DNA of 64,000 nt, from NCBI RefSeq assembly GCF_002289565.1, contig NZ_NTFY01000016.1, positions 86,661 through 150,660 of the forward strand. Direction: 5' to 3'. The stretch's first letter is position 1. The number at the start of each line of letters is the position of its first letter. Source of the DNA: Rhodopirellula sp. SM50. Lineage in GTDB: Bacteria > Planctomycetota > Planctomycetia > Pirellulales > Pirellulaceae. Shown here in pieces: positions 7,912 to 17,869 of the stretch. The position numbers were made by a program, and so were the translations under genes. A model generated the notes under the pieces. That model saw only the letters and a list, made by a program, of their open reading frames with translations. It searched no databases and was not told the DNA's origin.

Positions 7912-9084
7912 ATGACCGCGCCCATGATTCCGGATCTGAGAGAGAAAGTACGCCACCACGGTGGTGGGATCCGAAGACGGCTGGCCGTCCCGCCGGTGCG
8001 GATGCTGGCGACGCTGGTGATCGCGACGCTGATGATCGGTGGGTGTGAACAACCCGAAGGAATCGTCACCTACAAGATTCCCAAGCAGGTCCCCGAGCAG
8101 TTGTTGCCGGGCAAGGATCGGTTGCTGGCGGTGATGGTCCCCCGCGGCGAAAAGGTTTGGTTCTTTAAGATTCTCGGCCCCGAAGACGCGGTGGCGTTGA
8201 TCGACGACGAGTTTCAATCGTTTGTCAAAAGTGTCCAATTCGATTCCAGCGACGAACCCGTGCTGGAACCGCTGCCCGAAGGATGGCGTCGCGGCGGAAA
8301 AAAGCCGATGCGTTTCGCCACGATCGATATCAACACGCCCAAGAAGCAGTTGGACCTGAGCATTTCCAACCTGTCGGTTCCCGGCACAATGGACGAGACG
8401 GCGTGGAACGATTACGTCCAGCAAAACGTCAACCGTTGGCGCGGCCAAGTCGGCTTGCAGCCGTCGTCGGAGAAATGGTCCGGCGGCGAATCGATCGAGC
8501 TGGTTGCGGCCGAGGGTCAGGCCGTCTGGGTGGATCTGGTGGGACAGCCCGGAGCCGCCACGGCCGCTCCGATGGGAATGATGCCCGGTGCCGGCCCGAT
8601 GGGCATGCCGCCGGCCGCTCGACCACCCATCAACGCGTCGACTGGCAACGCGCCGCAGGGCACGCCGACGCAAACGTCGCTGCAATCGGAGACACCCGAG
8701 GGTTGGGAGCGCTTGGACGTCCGGCCCGGTGGGATGCGTGAAGCGGCGTTCAAAGTCGGCGAGTCGGAAATCACGGTGATCACGGCCGGCGGAGACCTGC
8801 GTAGTAACGTCGCACGCTGGATGGGGCAGGTCGCCGGCGGAACGCCCGAGCAGGCCGCGGTGGATGAAATGATGGCCGGCGCGGAGAAATTTGACGTTTC
8901 CGGCCGTCCGGCACAGCGGTTTATCATCGCAGGCGACGCCGAAAAGGGACAGAAATCGATCGATGCGACAATTGTTGAAATGGAAGGTGGACGCAGCAAG
9001 TTCATTAAAATGACAGGTGATCCGAAAACGGTCGCCGAGCAATCCGATGCGATGCGAGCGTTTTTGGATTCGCTTGCGTTCTAG
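7912..9084 (+). CDS. Lipoprotein with internal duplication, unknown function
   Basis: A 390-aa protein with a basic N-region, a hydrophobic stretch and a lipobox (LMIGGC, Cys about residue 45); an alternative start is Met31 (8002). The mature protein contains two related modules. Both have a P-EGW start, a central beta-like part and an N-V-RW-GQV ending (around residues 122-183 and 262-305). The element G---AV----F--F--S--F occurs near residues 85-108 and again at the very C-terminus. A linker of Gly/Met/Pro-rich sequence (MGMMPGAGPMGMPP) separates them. It is anchored to a membrane and may be a substrate of LspA. I do not know the family. Confidence 0.82.
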   Translation: MTAPMIPDLREKVRHHGGGIRRRLAVPPVRMLATLVIATLMIGGCEQPEGIVTYKIPKQVPEQLLPGKDRLLAVMVPRGEKVWFFKILGPEDAVALIDDEFQSFVKSVQFDSSDEPVLEPLPEGWRRGGKKPMRFATIDINTPKKQLDLSISNLSVPGTMDETAWNDYVQQNVNRWRGQVGLQPSSEKWSGGESIELVAAEGQAVWVDLVGQPGAATAAPMGMMPGAGPMGMPPAARPPINASTGNAPQGTPTQTSLQSETPEGWERLDVRPGGMREAAFKVGESEITVITAGGDLRSNVARWMGQVAGGTPEQAAVDEMMAGAEKFDVSGRPAQRFIIAGDAEKGQKSIDATIVEMEGGRSKFIKMTGDPKTVAEQSDAMRAFLDSLAF

Positions 9085-9087
9085 AAA

Positions 9088-9305
9088 CTCGTTCCCGGGC
9101 TCCGCCTGGGAACGCGATTGGAGGTGAGGCTCTTGCCTCACAGGGTGGACGGAGGCGGAGCCTCCGGCGCAGTGCGTTCCGTAGTGGGACCTCGTTCCCG
9201 GGCTCCGCCTGGGAACGCGATGGAAGGTGAGGCTCTTGCCTCACACGGTGGACGGAGGCGGGAGCCTCCGGCGCAGTGCGTTCCAAGGCAGAGCCTTGGA
9301 ACGAG
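9088..9305. repeat. Two direct copies of a hairpin-rich repeat
   Basis: Copy 1 at about 9088-9180 and copy 2 at about 9191-9284 share CTCGTTCCCGGGCTCCGCC, TGGGAACGCGAT, GTGAGGCTCTTGCCTCAC and GGAGGCGGAGCCTCC (copy 2 has one extra G in the last). Each phrase is itself a hairpin. A further palindrome GTTCCAAGGCAGAGCCTTGGAAC closes the block at about 9281-9303. It lies directly after the lipoprotein gene and just before the cytochrome biogenesis gene. Confidence 0.85.
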
Positions 9306-9359
9306 TTTGGGGAAACGGTGGCTTCATTCAGCCGAATCAAAACCAACAGTAAAAAGCAA

Positions 9360-12300
9360 ATGGCGACCATTCCAAATCCTTCTGGCCAGTTCCCCAAAGA
9401 ACGCGAAGAATCGACCGTGATCTCGTCGGCCGACGTGCTGGCGGCACTCGGTTCGCTCAAGCTGACCGTCGGCCTGTTCGCCGCCTCGTTGATCATCGTC
9501 TTGGTCGGCACGCTGGCTCAGGACGAAATGAACATGCAAGACGTCAAGGAGCGGTACTTCGTTTCTTGGATCGCTTGGATGCACTTTGATGATTTCTTCC
9601 CCCAAGCGTTCTTTCCACACGCCAATCCGATCCGCGGGATCATCCCATTTCCCGGCGGTGCGTTGATCGGCGTGTTGCTGATGATGAACTTGATTGCGTC
9701 CAAGGCGACGCGGTTCCGAGTGTCGGCAACGGGCGGACGCTTGGCCGCGGGCATCACGTTTATCCTGGCCGGGTTTGTCGTCGCGGGGCTGATCATCGCC
9801 AGCGGACACAGCAGCGACGGATTACAGGGCGCGCCACCGATTTCCTATGAATCTCTCTGGTACGTTGTGCAGGGCATCGGCGTCGCCGCCGCAATCGGTT
9901 TGACCGCCGTGTCGACCAATGTCAAACATCGCTCGTTACGCGTCACCGGTTACATCACCGCGGCACTGTTGGCGGGCATCATCGCGTACACGTTGTTCAG
10001 CGGTGCACGGATCGGTGATCCGGGTCTGCGAATCGTTTGGCAATTGACCAAGGGGCTCGGTGCCGGAGTCATCTTGCTGGTCGGATGTTTGTTAATCTTC
10101 GGACGCCAAGGCGGCAATCTGTTGCTGCACTTCGGTGTCGGGCTGTTGATGTTCGGGCAGTTCGCTTTCGGCGATCGCCAGTTGGAACAGCGGATCAGTT
10201 TGGTCGAAGGCGAATCGACCAACGCGTTGATCAACCTGGACAAGGTGGAACTGACCTTCATCGTGCCCGGCGAAGAAGAGGACATGGTGACGGCGATTCC
10301 CGGGCCGCAAATCGGTCAAGCCTTGTCCACCGGTGAATTGATTCGCGATGATGCGTTGCCGGCCGATGTGAAGGTGGTCGCGTTCTACGAAAACTCGGAT
10401 CTGATCAATCCGAAACCGACCGGCAACCCGGCAACCAAGGGCGTTGGTTTGGAAGTCCAGGCCGTCGAAGCACGCAAGCGTGGCGGAACCGATGGTGAAG
10501 TGAACGTGGCGGCGGCCTACATCGAATTGATCGACAAGGAGACCGGCGAGTCGCTGGGCACGCATCTGGTCAGCCAAATGCTGTCCGATCGAGAGACGTT
10601 GGTACCGGGCGGATCGGCCAAGGACGTTTATGACGAAGTCACGATCGACGAGACGGAGTACAAGATCGGGCTGAAGTACCATCGCGAGGTAAAGCCGTAT
10701 TGGGTCCACTTGGAAGACGTCCAACGCCGCAATTACAGCGGCACCGAAACGCCGAGAGACTACAGTTCTTACATTCGCATCATCGACACCGAAACAGGCG
10801 AAGATCGTCGCGAGCGGGTCTGGATGAACAACCCGCTTCGTTACCGCGGCGAAACGTTTTTTCAATCCAGTTACACGCCGCTACCCGGTGGGAAAGAACT
10901 CACGGGGCTGCAGGTGGTGCGCAACAGCGGATGGCTGATCCCCTACGTCGCTTGCAGCATCATGGCGCTCGGCATGCTGGCCCACTTCACCGGGACGCTC
11001 AAGCGTTTCGTCGGACGTCGCGAACGAGAGCGGGCCAAGGAGATGGCCGAGCTGAGCCGAGAGGATCGACAAGTGTTGACGTCCTCGCGTCCGGCCGTGA
11101 TCGCTTTCAACATCGCGGCCGTGCTCGCCCTGATGATGCTCATTCCATGGTCGGCCGCGATGACGTCGCTGCGGCCCGATTCGCGTGACAAGGGCTATGA
11201 CTTCTATACCGCCGGCAAAATCCCTGCCCAGTTCGGCGGCCGGGTTTTGCCGCTGGATGCCTTCGCCCGCCAGACGCTCAAGGCGATCAGCAACAAAGAA
11301 TCGCTGCCGATGGAAAACGCGCCAGGCGCCATCAAGAGCCGCGTCGACAAGAAGAGCATGTCGGCGATGCAGTGGTTGATGGAAGTCGCGATCGACGATC
11401 CGGCGCTGCGCTACCTGCCGATGTTCCGCGTCGATGCCGAAGAGGTGCGAAGTCAATTGAAATTGGAGCGGCGTGAGAGTCGGCTGTACTCGCTCGATGA
11501 GTTGTTGGCCGAATGGCCCAAGGCCGACGCGCTGATCAAGCTGGCTCGTGACAAAGACGAAGCGGCATTGTCGTTTAAAGAAAAGAAGCTGCTCGAGCTG
11601 GATCGCCGAACCCGTCAATACATGCTGACCGCCGAGGCGTTCCAATTGCCGCGTCCACCAGAGATTCCGACGGACAATTTGCCCGAAGGCATCACCGAAG
11701 AGATGGTGCGGCGATTTGCGATCGATGAATTGCAGCGGCGGATGGCGTCGATCCAGAACATGCCGACCGCCCGGATCGTTCCTCCGACTCAAGACGAAGC
11801 GACCGATGCCGTCAGCGATCCCGATTGGTCAGCCTTCGCCCCCGCGTTCTTTGCCGATGCTTCCATGGGGCCGTCGGATGACCCCGATCGCCAATTGGCT
11901 TCGGATCCGTTCAGCCGGATGATCGAATCGTACAGCGACGAAAAGAAGGATTACGAAGGTTTCAACCAAGCCGTTGATGACCAACTGGCACTTTCGGCCG
12001 CGTACCCGATCCCCGGGCTGACTTCCAAAAAGGTGGCGCTGGAACGCTGGATGGAATCCAATTCACCAGAGATCCGCGCGACCATCTTGTACATCCTGTC
12101 GATGATCATGGCGTTGCTGTTCTTGGCGATCGGGGACCACCGTCTAAGGAACGCGACGTGGGGCGTGTTGCTGGTCGCGGCACTGATCCACTCGGTCGCC
12201 ATTCTCAGCCGCATTTACATCACCGGCCGGGCACCGGTCATCAACATCTACTCGTCCGCTGTGTTCATCGGCTGGGCGGCCGTTCTGGGCGGGCTGGTGA

Positions 12301-12944
12301 TCGACCGAATCTATCGACTCGGATTCGGTAACCTGGTCGCCGCGACCGCGGGAACGCTATCGCTGTTGGTCGCACGCGGTCTAAGCAGTGGCGATACGAT
12401 GCCGGTCCTGCAAGCCGTTTTGGATACCCAGTTCTGGTTGGCGACCCACGTGATCAGCGTTTCGCTGGGCTACGTCGCGACGATGGTCGCCGGCATGCTG
12501 GGCATCGGTTATCTGATCAGTAACTGGATCGGTGCCGAAGAACGCGCGGGACGATCGCTGTACCGCATGATCTACGGCGCCGCGTGCTTCGGGATCCTGT
12601 TCAGCACCGTCGGGACCATCTTGGGCGGGTTGTGGGCCGATGACAGCTGGGGTCGCTTCTGGGGCTGGGACCCGAAAGAAAACGGCGCGTTGCTGATCGT
12701 GATTTGGAACGCGTTGATGCTGCACGCCCGCTGGGACGGGATGGTCAAGGCACGTGGCTTCGCGATCCTCTCCATCGGCGGCAATATCGTCACGGCGTGG
12801 AGCTGGTTCGGGACCAACGAACTGGGGATCGGACTTCACAGCTACGGCTTCACCCAGGGTGTGCTGATGTGGCTGACGATCTTCATGGCGACACAGTTCG
12901 CGTTTTTGATCGCGGGTTTGTTCGCCTGGCGCAAAGCGGGGTAA
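9360..12944 (+). CDS. ResB-CcsA fusion, cytochrome c maturation (System II)
   Basis: A 1194-aa membrane protein that would combine both halves of the System II cytochrome c synthase, which moves haem across the membrane and attaches it to CxxCH motifs of exported apocytochromes. The N-terminal half is ResB/CcsB-like: four helices, a large external region after about residue 300 with YKIGLKYHREVKPYWVHL and NNPLRYRGETFFQSSY, then another helix. A long charged middle section (about 630-890) follows. The C-terminal half is CcsA-like with eight or so helices and the haem-handling tryptophan-rich motif SWGRFWGWDPKE at about residue 1097, preceded and followed by conserved His residues. Start ATG at 9360. 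The cytochrome at 58889 is a possible client. Confidence 0.93.
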   Translation: MATIPNPSGQFPKEREESTVISSADVLAALGSLKLTVGLFAASLIIVLVGTLAQDEMNMQDVKERYFVSWIAWMHFDDFFPQAFFPHANPIRGIIPFPGGALIGVLLMMNLIASKATRFRVSATGGRLAAGITFILAGFVVAGLIIASGHSSDGLQGAPPISYESLWYVVQGIGVAAAIGLTAVSTNVKHRSLRVTGYITAALLAGIIAYTLFSGARIGDPGLRIVWQLTKGLGAGVILLVGCLLIFGRQGGNLLLHFGVGLLMFGQFAFGDRQLEQRISLVEGESTNALINLDKVELTFIVPGEEEDMVTAIPGPQIGQALSTGELIRDDALPADVKVVAFYENSDLINPKPTGNPATKGVGLEVQAVEARKRGGTDGEVNVAAAYIELIDKETGESLGTHLVSQMLSDRETLVPGGSAKDVYDEVTIDETEYKIGLKYHREVKPYWVHLEDVQRRNYSGTETPRDYSSYIRIIDTETGEDRRERVWMNNPLRYRGETFFQSSYTPLPGGKELTGLQVVRNSGWLIPYVACSIMALGMLAHFTGTLKRFVGRRERERAKEMAELSREDRQVLTSSRPAVIAFNIAAVLALMMLIPWSAAMTSLRPDSRDKGYDFYTAGKIPAQFGGRVLPLDAFARQTLKAISNKESLPMENAPGAIKSRVDKKSMSAMQWLMEVAIDDPALRYLPMFRVDAEEVRSQLKLERRESRLYSLDELLAEWPKADALIKLARDKDEAALSFKEKKLLELDRRTRQYMLTAEAFQLPRPPEIPTDNLPEGITEEMVRRFAIDELQRRMASIQNMPTARIVPPTQDEATDAVSDPDWSAFAPAFFADASMGPSDDPDRQLASDPFSRMIESYSDEKKDYEGFNQAVDDQLALSAAYPIPGLTSKKVALERWMESNSPEIRATILYILSMIMALLFLAIGDHRLRNATWGVLLVAALIHSVAILSRIYITGRAPVINIYSSAVFIGWAAVLGGLVIDRIYRLGFGNLVAATAGTLSLLVARGLSSGDTMPVLQAVLDTQFWLATHVISVSLGYVATMVAGMLGIGYLISNWIGAEERAGRSLYRMIYGAACFGILFSTVGTILGGLWADDSWGRFWGWDPKENGALLIVIWNALMLHARWDGMVKARGFAILSIGGNIVTAWSWFGTNELGIGLHSYGFTQGVLMWLTIFMATQFAFLIAGLFAWRKAG

Positions 12945-13185
12945 GCAGCCTGCTTGCCTTGAAGTGGGGTAAGCATCTTGCTTGCCATGCAGAGTGCGTC
13001 AGCACTCCGTTGGCTAAATAGTCCCATCGCAAGCTGGAAGCTTACGCCACTGGCATAGCGTTTGACACCGAACGGTGTGTTGTTTGTTAGCGGCAGGGCG
13101 CGAGCCCTCCGGTCTTTCAGGGTGTTATTGAGCTGCAACCGGACGGCTCGCGCCGTTCCGCTCACACCATCACTGGCATGGAAGC
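12945..13185. repeat. Convergent intergenic spacer made of short repeats and a hairpin
   Basis: Two direct copies of GGGGTAAGCA-C-TGCTTGCC occur at about 12940-12985. An inverted pair with 25-nt arms and only three mismatches lies at 13089-13113 and 13138-13162. The phrase GGAAGCTTACGCCAC occurs at about 13036 and again at about 13180. The spacer separates the convergent ccsBA-like and putA genes, so it may also act as a bidirectional transcription stop. Confidence 0.75.
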
Positions 13186-16100
13186 TTACGCCACCGGTTG
13201 CCGGCGGCCGAGGTTGCCGTAGCGGTGGTAGTCGTGGGAGATCGATTGCTCGTTGAGGTACCGCAGCATCTCGATTTCCGCGTCATCGACTACCGTTTCC
13301 GCGATGATGCTGATGAAAGCCTGTCGGCAGGCATCATGCAAGAGCGTCGGCAGTTGCTTCGTCGCGGTCAACACGCGCAGGCGATCGACGCGGCCGTCGG
13401 AGATTTCTTCCGCCAACGCTTCGTCGGATTCTTGCACCCATTCGCATCGCCACGAGCTGACCGCGTTGTCGATCAGGTGTTCAGAAATGCGTTCCAGTAC
13501 CGGGACCAAATCCGAGGCTTCGTTGCAGAGCGAGTAGGTCACCGGGCATTTCGCCGCCGCCGCGGCGAGCAGGGAGACGGCCAAGTCGTCCGCCGTTTCG
13601 TTTCCCTGTAGCCGTACGCGGAGTTGTCCCACCGGCAGATAACGTCGCCAATTGTCTTGGCCGATCAACCGAACGTGATCGTGCATCGTCCCGGTCAATT
13701 GACCGGCGACCCGTTTGGCCGACGTGGCAAATCGCGTCGCGCGGTCGATGTCGATCACGTCTGCACCGAGCTCGCCGATCGCTTCGAGCGCGTCGTCGAC
13801 CGACGTGGTTTCAGTGTTCGTCGGCGGATTCTTGGCGGCGTCGCCGTCCTCATTCGACTCAACCGAGTCGGTATTTTCGAGTCGCATCAGCGGCAGCACG
13901 TAGTGCGGGCCACCGGCTTTGGCGCCCGGGCCGTAGCCGCTGCTGCCGATACCGCCGAAGGGTTGTCGCAACACGATGGCGCCGGTGGTGGGGCGATTGA
14001 TGTACAAGTTGCCGGCACGGATGTTGTCCCGCCAAAGACGTTGCTCGCGATCGTCCAAACTCTCCAGCCCGCTGGTCAGGCCGTAACCGGTCGCGTTGAC
14101 CATCTCGATCGCTTCCTCAAGTCGCGTGAAGGACATCACGCCCAACACGGGCCCGAACAATTCGGTGCGATGCGTAAAACTTCCTCGCCGCACGTTCCAC
14201 TTGATTCCCGGTCGATACAGCTGGCGGTTGTCACCGACCCGACGCGGCATCACCAGCCACTCTTCACCGGATTCCAATTCCTTGATGCCTTGTTCCAGTA
14301 CGCCGCTGGGCGGACGAATCAAGGGACCGACTCGAGAGGACAGGTCCCAGGCCGAACCGACCGGCAAGCTCTCGGCGGCATCGGCCAACGTGTTTCGAAA
14401 GTCGGCATCGTTGTAGAGTTCTTGATCGAGCAACAGCAACGACGTCGCGCTACATTTTTGTCCCGAGTGACTGAAGGCACTGTGCAAGAGATGTTTGATT
14501 GCCAGGTCGCGATCCGACAACGAGGTCACGATCGTTGCGTTCTTGCCACCGGTTTCCGCGATCAGCTGCAATTCGGGGCGCTGACGCAGCATCGTTTTCG
14601 CCGTCTCGGTGCCGCCGGTCAGGATCACCGCGTCAATTCGCGGGTCGTCGACCAACCGTTTGCCCGCACCGGAACCGCTGCAAGGGACCAGTTGCAGTGC
14701 GGTTTCGGGAACGCCGGCGTCCCAGAAACATTTCGCCAACCGATAGGCCGGCAAAACGGTATCGCTGGCGGGTTTTAAGATCACGGTATTGCCTGCGGCC
14801 AGCGCGGCAACCACGCCGCCACAGGGGATCGCCAGCGGGAAGTTCCAGGGGCTGATCACCGCCACGGTTCCGCGCGGCGAGGCCGAGAACGGGCTGCCCG
14901 GTCGTCCGGCACGCTGCAGGTAAGGCCGGACGGTCAACGGGTAAAACTCGGTGAAATCAATCGCTTCGCTGACTTCCGGATCGGCTTCGGAGATTAATTT
15001 TCCGCCGTCGATCATCATCGCGCCGATCAGTTCCCCCCGCCGCGCCCGCATGTTCTGTGCGGCCTTGCGAAACAATTCGTACCGAGCGTCCCACGACATC
15101 TGTCGCCAACGAGCCGGATCGTCGGTGGCGCAGCCGATCGCATCGTCGATATCTTGCGCCGTCGCTTCGGTAAAACGGCAGGCTACCTGACCGGGTCGCG
15201 AAGGGTCCATGGATTCGCGCAGCATACGACCGTGGGGAGCGTCGGATGAACCCGACGGTGCATCGGGGGCGCGCGTCTGACCGGCGATGTTCAACGGGAC
15301 GCGTTCGGCCGCGTCGTCGCAGCGCGGTTTCCAATCCGCCACGATCGATTCGGCCCACTCGCTGTGCTGGGTGAGCGCCCAATCGGTGTCCGGTTCGTTG
15401 ACGTAGGACCTCCAGTTCGCCGCGGCGGCCGGTTGGCCGGCAGGCGTTCGTCGGTCTTGGCTGCGACGAGGTGCCGTCGCGACGCTGTCGATCATTGCCA
15501 GTGAATCGCGAAAGCCGTCGGCAAGCCGGTTCCAGGTGTCCGAGTCCGGTGTCAGGCGGAACGAATAGCGCAGGAAGTTGTCTTTGCCGGTGTTCTCATC
15601 CAAACGGCGGATCAGGTAGCCGATCGCGTTGATAAAGTCTTCGCGGCGACAGGCCGGGGCATAGAGCAGCATTCGGGGAGCGGATTCGAACAGGGCACGT
15701 CGTTGGTGATTGGCCATCCCCTCGAGCATTTCGAATTGCATCCGGTCCAACACCGTCGCTTGCAACGCGTCGTTTGTCTCGACACCGCGGCGTTGGGTGC
15801 GCGAGCCCCAGAGCATCGCCAGGGCAATGTCGAATAGGTTGTGCGATGCGACACCGATCAGAAGATGACCGTCGGCGGCGGCTCGGATCATCGACCGCAG
15901 CATGCGTTTAAAGTTCGCGTCGGTCTGCGTTTTCTGCGTGTACGGAGTCTGCGGCCACCCGCCCACGGACGCTTCGACGCGTTCCATTTCCATGTTGGCG
16001 CCCTTGACCAGCCGGACGGTGATCGGAACGCCGCCGCCGCGGACCCGTGCGGCCGACCACTCGATCAGATGGGTCAGCACGTCGAAGGAATCGGGGATAT

Positions 16101-16941
16101 AGGCTTGCAAGGCGATGCCGGCACGCACTTGCTCCAGCCCTGGTCGGCCGAGTGTTTCGGTAAACGCGTCGGCGGTCAGATGCAGGTCGCGGTATTCCTC
16201 CATGTCCAGATAGACGAACTTGGAACTGACGGTTCCGTCGGGGCGGGTGAATCGTTCCCGCGCCGCGGCGCGATAGAGTAACTCCAGTCGATCCGACACG
16301 ACCGCGACGGTGTGGCGACGCGCGATCGTGGAGATCTGACTCAACAGGGTCGAAAGCTTGACGCTGATGCAAGCGATCTCGGGGATTTGCAAGGCGTGTA
16401 AATAGTTCTGCAGCCTGGCGTTGGCGTCGTCTTCCCCCAGCAACGACTCACCCAAGAAGTTCACGTTCATCAGCACGCCGGAATCCTGACGCGCGGCCAA
16501 GTGCTCGCGCAGCGGCTGTTCTTCCGCCGGCAAAATCACGTTCGCCGTTTCCTGACGCATCTTGTCCTTGACCAGCGGCACCGCGACTCCGGGCAAGTAG
16601 CCGCCGAAGGTTTGGAACCCGCGGAGCATCGTTTGTTCGAGCGGGCTGAAAAAACGCGGCACGCCCTGGACATCCAGGATGTGGGTCAACTGATCGGCCA
16701 CCCGGGCGGGGCTGTGCGTGCGAAACGCCTGGTCGGTCATCTCGACCAGCGTGGCTTTGTCACCGGGCCGACTGATCATCCGATCCAATTCGGCTTGTTG
16801 ATGGCGTTCTTGAGGGGTTTGCAGGGCACGCGATCGCAGCAGCAGCGCCTTGGCAATCTCGATCGCCGCGTCGGCATCGTTGTCGAAGTGGTCGTCTGCG
16901 ATCGCCAATAGCGTGGCGAGGTCCAGCGGGGTGTCACTCAT
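13186..16941 (-). CDS. putA: Bifunctional proline dehydrogenase / glutamate-semialdehyde dehydrogenase
   Basis: Oxidises proline to glutamate in two steps, feeding electrons from its FAD to the quinone pool and reducing NAD. The 1251-aa product has a proline dehydrogenase barrel (about residues 75-480; VRLVKGANMEME at 309-320, RRLDENTGKDNF at 445-456) and an aldehyde dehydrogenase domain (about 575-1050; SPWNFPLAIP, ILTGGTETA, catalytic Glu796 in AETGGKN and catalytic Cys830 in SGQKCSATS). About 190 residues beyond it match the position of the C-terminal domain of longer PutA proteins. No ribbon-helix-helix DNA-binding domain is present at the N-terminus, so it is not an autoregulating trifunctional PutA. 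Single gene, convergent with its left neighbour. Confidence 0.96.
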   Translation of the reverse strand: MSDTPLDLATLLAIADDHFDNDADAAIEIAKALLLRSRALQTPQERHQQAELDRMISRPGDKATLVEMTDQAFRTHSPARVADQLTHILDVQGVPRFFSPLEQTMLRGFQTFGGYLPGVAVPLVKDKMRQETANVILPAEEQPLREHLAARQDSGVLMNVNFLGESLLGEDDANARLQNYLHALQIPEIACISVKLSTLLSQISTIARRHTVAVVSDRLELLYRAAARERFTRPDGTVSSKFVYLDMEEYRDLHLTADAFTETLGRPGLEQVRAGIALQAYIPDSFDVLTHLIEWSAARVRGGGVPITVRLVKGANMEMERVEASVGGWPQTPYTQKTQTDANFKRMLRSMIRAAADGHLLIGVASHNLFDIALAMLWGSRTQRRGVETNDALQATVLDRMQFEMLEGMANHQRRALFESAPRMLLYAPACRREDFINAIGYLIRRLDENTGKDNFLRYSFRLTPDSDTWNRLADGFRDSLAMIDSVATAPRRSQDRRTPAGQPAAAANWRSYVNEPDTDWALTQHSEWAESIVADWKPRCDDAAERVPLNIAGQTRAPDAPSGSSDAPHGRMLRESMDPSRPGQVACRFTEATAQDIDDAIGCATDDPARWRQMSWDARYELFRKAAQNMRARRGELIGAMMIDGGKLISEADPEVSEAIDFTEFYPLTVRPYLQRAGRPGSPFSASPRGTVAVISPWNFPLAIPCGGVVAALAAGNTVILKPASDTVLPAYRLAKCFWDAGVPETALQLVPCSGSGAGKRLVDDPRIDAVILTGGTETAKTMLRQRPELQLIAETGGKNATIVTSLSDRDLAIKHLLHSAFSHSGQKCSATSLLLLDQELYNDADFRNTLADAAESLPVGSAWDLSSRVGPLIRPPSGVLEQGIKELESGEEWLVMPRRVGDNRQLYRPGIKWNVRRGSFTHRTELFGPVLGVMSFTRLEEAIEMVNATGYGLTSGLESLDDREQRLWRDNIRAGNLYINRPTTGAIVLRQPFGGIGSSGYGPGAKAGGPHYVLPLMRLENTDSVESNEDGDAAKNPPTNTETTSVDDALEAIGELGADVIDIDRATRFATSAKRVAGQLTGTMHDHVRLIGQDNWRRYLPVGQLRVRLQGNETADDLAVSLLAAAAAKCPVTYSLCNEASDLVPVLERISEHLIDNAVSSWRCEWVQESDEALAEEISDGRVDRLRVLTATKQLPTLLHDACRQAFISIIAETVVDDAEIEMLRYLNEQSISHDYHRYGNLGRRQPVA

Positions 16942-17869
16942 CGCACAAGGTTCCCAGCGTGAAAGTCGAGAGAGTCGAATCGTTTTATAGCAGCAAACGA
17001 TTGGGTGTCGCCCCGTCGCTCAGTCGAACGGGCGATGTCGGTCGGTGATCGGCCGCTCTCCGCGATCCTACGGCGCAGGGATGACCGTACGATGAGTGCA
17101 AACGCAGGAGGCTGCGGCATGCGTGATGGCGGACGGACAGAATGACTTGAAGTGGCAGAACGATACGGGGCAGAATGATGTCCCGGCCGCTCCGGTCTTA
17201 GACCCAGGAACAGACGGCTAGCCCACCGTTCCGCCCCGTATCGTTGAACTCAACCGAATTGCTTACCGCATCGACGGTTGATGTGCGGTCTCGATAGGCC
17301 GGGATTGCATGGGGCTTGCAACCGTAGGCTGACGCCAGATTCTTGAGTCCTCTGGCCGTAGGTCGTCAGCGTTTGGGTGCGACAGCCGTCTTGATCTCTT
17401 GTGCCCCATCGAGTGATCCAGCGGCGCATGACTCCCCCGTGACTCGCGTTGTGTGGTCGAGGTTGTTTTTCTTTGACTGAAAGACGAATCCGACCGAACA
17501 CACGACGCGCCGATCCTTGGGAGTCGAGCGCCGTGGGATGTTTGCATTGCACCAATGAGATTAAAGCGTGGTTTGTACCGCGACGCTGATGAACTGCGTG
17601 CAAGAGACGTTAGAAGCAGACGGTGTTCGGGGTGGCGGATTGATCGACGTGATACGGCTATTCGCTGTGATCCCTCCGGGATGTCAATTGTAGCAGTGAC
17701 GGATTTGATCGTCGCGGAAGGCGCCAAGACGTTCGCGGCGTGGGCCCTCTCTGGCGTTTGCTTGCTGCGCAAACGCCGTCTCTCCCAGAGGGAGAGAATC
17801 TAAATCGGTTGCTAAAGGCTGCCTTTACACAATCGATCTCCCCAGGGATACCGTGGACGCCGGGCGTCA
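16942..17869. other. Large intergenic region with repeats, no gene supported
   Basis: Over 900 bases without a convincing gene. About 17159-17247 holds an inverted pair (AACGATACGGGGC(A/G)GAA) that could fold as one hairpin and shares GGGGCAGAATGAT with copies near 26185 and 39070. About 17735-17845 is a reverse copy of the hairpin repeat found at 35105-35188 and twice at 60100-60400. Short ORFs here are fragments over repeats. putA transcription must start from the left end of this region. Confidence 0.6.
17735..17845 (-). repeat. Dispersed hairpin repeat (GGCGTTTGC family)
   Basis: On the minus strand it reads GATTCTCTCCCTCTGGGAGAG, then GGCGTTTGCGCAGCAAGC and AAACGCC, then AGAGAGGGCC: two consecutive hairpins. 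Three other copies lie at about 35131-35188, 60125-60176 and 60344-60400 in the opposite orientation. Similarity with the 35-kb copy extends about 35 nt further on the 5' side. Confidence 0.8.

Noticed and set aside
13624..14778. 384-aa open frame on the plus strand inside putA
   Set aside because: putA motifs on the minus strand are unambiguous; this is a codon-bias shadow.
17250..17820. Small ORFs in the 900-base spacer upstream of putA
   Set aside because: They run across dispersed repeats, have no ribosome sites and no recognisable sequence.
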